Source: Anaerolineales bacterium Chloro_02
GTDB taxonomy: Bacteria; Chloroflexota; Anaerolineae; Anaerolineales; Anaerolineaceae
Assembly (NCBI GenBank): GCA_001603765.1
Contig: LUZV01000221.1
Coordinates: 1 to 5,325 of the forward strand
Length of the DNA stretch: 5,325 nt
Reading direction: 5' to 3'
Under the pieces are notes generated by a model. That model had not been told where the DNA came from and did not search any database. It worked only from the letters and a program-made list of their open reading frames with translations. The first letter of the stretch is position 1. Each line of letters begins with the position of its first letter. The position numbers were made by a program, and so were the translations under genes. Below are positions 4,647 through 5,325 of this stretch, piece after piece.

Positions 4647-5325
4647 GTGCTCACCGATACGATAAAAGAAACACGCGAAATACTAGGGTCTGAAATAAGA
4701 GATATTCCCGCCGAGATGTGGGCTGAACAAGCTAAAAGGTTGGCAATGTGGTTTACAGATGATGTCGAGGAATTAGTCGCTGTTGCCAAGTCGATATTTT
4801 CGGAAAAGCTTTTTGACAACTCTAGACTGGAGACTCTTTATAGCCCTACTCCATCGATACAGGTATGTAGTTATAGAATACGCCCAAATAATGCATACTA
4901 CCAAAGTATTGGTGCACCGGTCCCAGGACCCGATAATCCTTCTGGCCGAGACGCCACTGGAATAGAACTGTCATTCTCCCTCCTGAAACAGGTTCGGTCA
5001 GATCCCGCGCAAGTTGAAATCGTATTCAGAGTGTGGGGGTACCATGAAAGAAACGCATTTAAGCGTTTCTTTTCAAACTATAGGCGAATCATAGAATTAT
5101 TGCTAGCTAAATCGAAATATGAATTTTTTACCGCCGTCCCATTCGATAGCCTAGATTCAATAAAGAAGAATAATATAATTGCCAGTTTGGAATCATACCT
5201 ACCTCAAGATGATCCCGAAAATAGCTTCTCTATTTACCATTCCGTATATGAAGATGCTAAATTGGAACACATAGTTTCTGCTTTCATACCTCTACTAAGC
5301 TTATATGACTCCAGCTATCATTATT
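4647..5325 (+). CDS. Large hypothetical protein, 3' end outside window
   Basis: An uninterrupted frame of 226 codons runs from GTG at 4647 off the right edge, so the protein is longer than seen. It starts VLTDTIKETREILG, then an amphipathic helix-rich segment (AEMWAEQAKRLAMWFTDDVE). A Pro/Gly/Asn-rich stretch follows (IGAPVPGPDNPSGRD), then alternating hydrophobic strands and helices such as VEIVFRVWGYHERN. No signal peptide, transmembrane span, P-loop or nuclease motif is visible, and I recognise no family. The codon use is AT-rich, unlike nth, which suggests transfer. Only a weak GAG precedes the GTG. Alternative starts are ATG at 4716 and ATG at 4560; the latter would need the in-frame TGA at 4635 to be read or to be a mutation. 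Confidence 0.65.
   Translation, partial: MLTDTIKETREILGSEIRDIPAEMWAEQAKRLAMWFTDDVEELVAVAKSIFSEKLFDNSRLETLYSPTPSIQVCSYRIRPNNAYYQSIGAPVPGPDNPSGRDATGIELSFSLLKQVRSDPAQVEIVFRVWGYHERNAFKRFFSNYRRIIELLLAKSKYEFFTAVPFDSLDSIKKNNIIASLESYLPQDDPENSFSIYHSVYEDAKLEHIVSAFIPLLSLYDSSYHY
5046..5073 (+). repeat. Perfect 10-bp inverted repeat inside the right-end ORF
   Basis: AAAGAAACGC (5047-5056) and GCGTTTCTTT (5063-5072) flank a 6-nt ATTTAA loop, extended by a G-T pair at the ends. The plus-strand stem ends in a short T-run, giving a terminator-like outline. It lies within coding sequence for HERNAFKRFF, so codon coincidence is possible. Confidence 0.45.

Larger units (their letters stand above)
3604..5325. 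other. Putative edge of an integrated element
   Basis: From just past the tRNA terminator the DNA loses the GC-rich character of the left side, and beyond about 4160 it is clearly AT-rich. It contains a broken gene and unrecognised ORFs. Both the position behind a tRNA gene and the content fit a genomic island. Against this, no integrase is seen and no copy of the tRNA 3' end occurs in the window. The assignment is inference. Confidence 0.4.

Noticed and set aside
1..5325. CRISPR array, complete insertion sequence or integrase
   Set aside because: No regularly spaced repeat series, no transposase-like or recombinase-like protein, and no paired terminal inverted repeats were found.

Overview
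The window reads as a GC-rich, Gram-negative bacterial chromosome. The clues are an outer-membrane beta-barrel protein with a Sec signal peptide and a terminal phenylalanine, near-consensus sigma-70 promoters, and strong Shine-Dalgarno sites. The style would fit a sulfate-reducing or syntrophic Desulfobacterota (former deltaproteobacteria), but that is inference without any database search. From about 3.6 kb to the right end the DNA becomes much more AT-rich and its genes become unrecognisable or broken.

Layout. Positions 1-1020 hold no gene I can support, only inverted and direct repeats, two terminator-like hairpins and a CRP/FNR-like palindrome. On the minus strand, 1021-1791 encodes an Omp25/31-like outer-membrane beta-barrel protein, with a promoter (1843-1871) and a terminator (953-983). 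Also on the minus strand, 2029-2688 encodes endonuclease III (nth), starting at a TTG, with a T-tailed terminator at 1956-1985. Divergent from nth, 2842-3255 (+) encodes a 137-residue cysteine-cluster protein of unknown function. The 153-bp gap between these two carries a perfect 15-bp palindrome just before the cysteine-cluster gene. At 3475-3547 (+) lies tRNA-Ala with anticodon CGC, with its own promoter and terminator.

Right of the tRNA: a frame-disrupted gene remnant (about 3702-4159), a small unknown ORF (4257-4547), and a larger unknown ORF that starts near 4647 and runs off the right edge. The last two share one reading frame, broken only by TAA at 4545 and TGA at 4635. A tRNA gene followed by a composition shift, degraded genes and orphan ORFs is the usual picture of the edge of an integrated element. 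No integrase, att repeat or known defence gene is visible here.

The left genes are independent units: an envelope protein, base-excision repair and an unknown probable metal-binding protein. I found no CRISPR array, no complete insertion sequence and no recognisable multi-gene system. The most original material is the unrecognised right-end ORF pair and the cysteine-cluster protein with its palindromic operator candidate.
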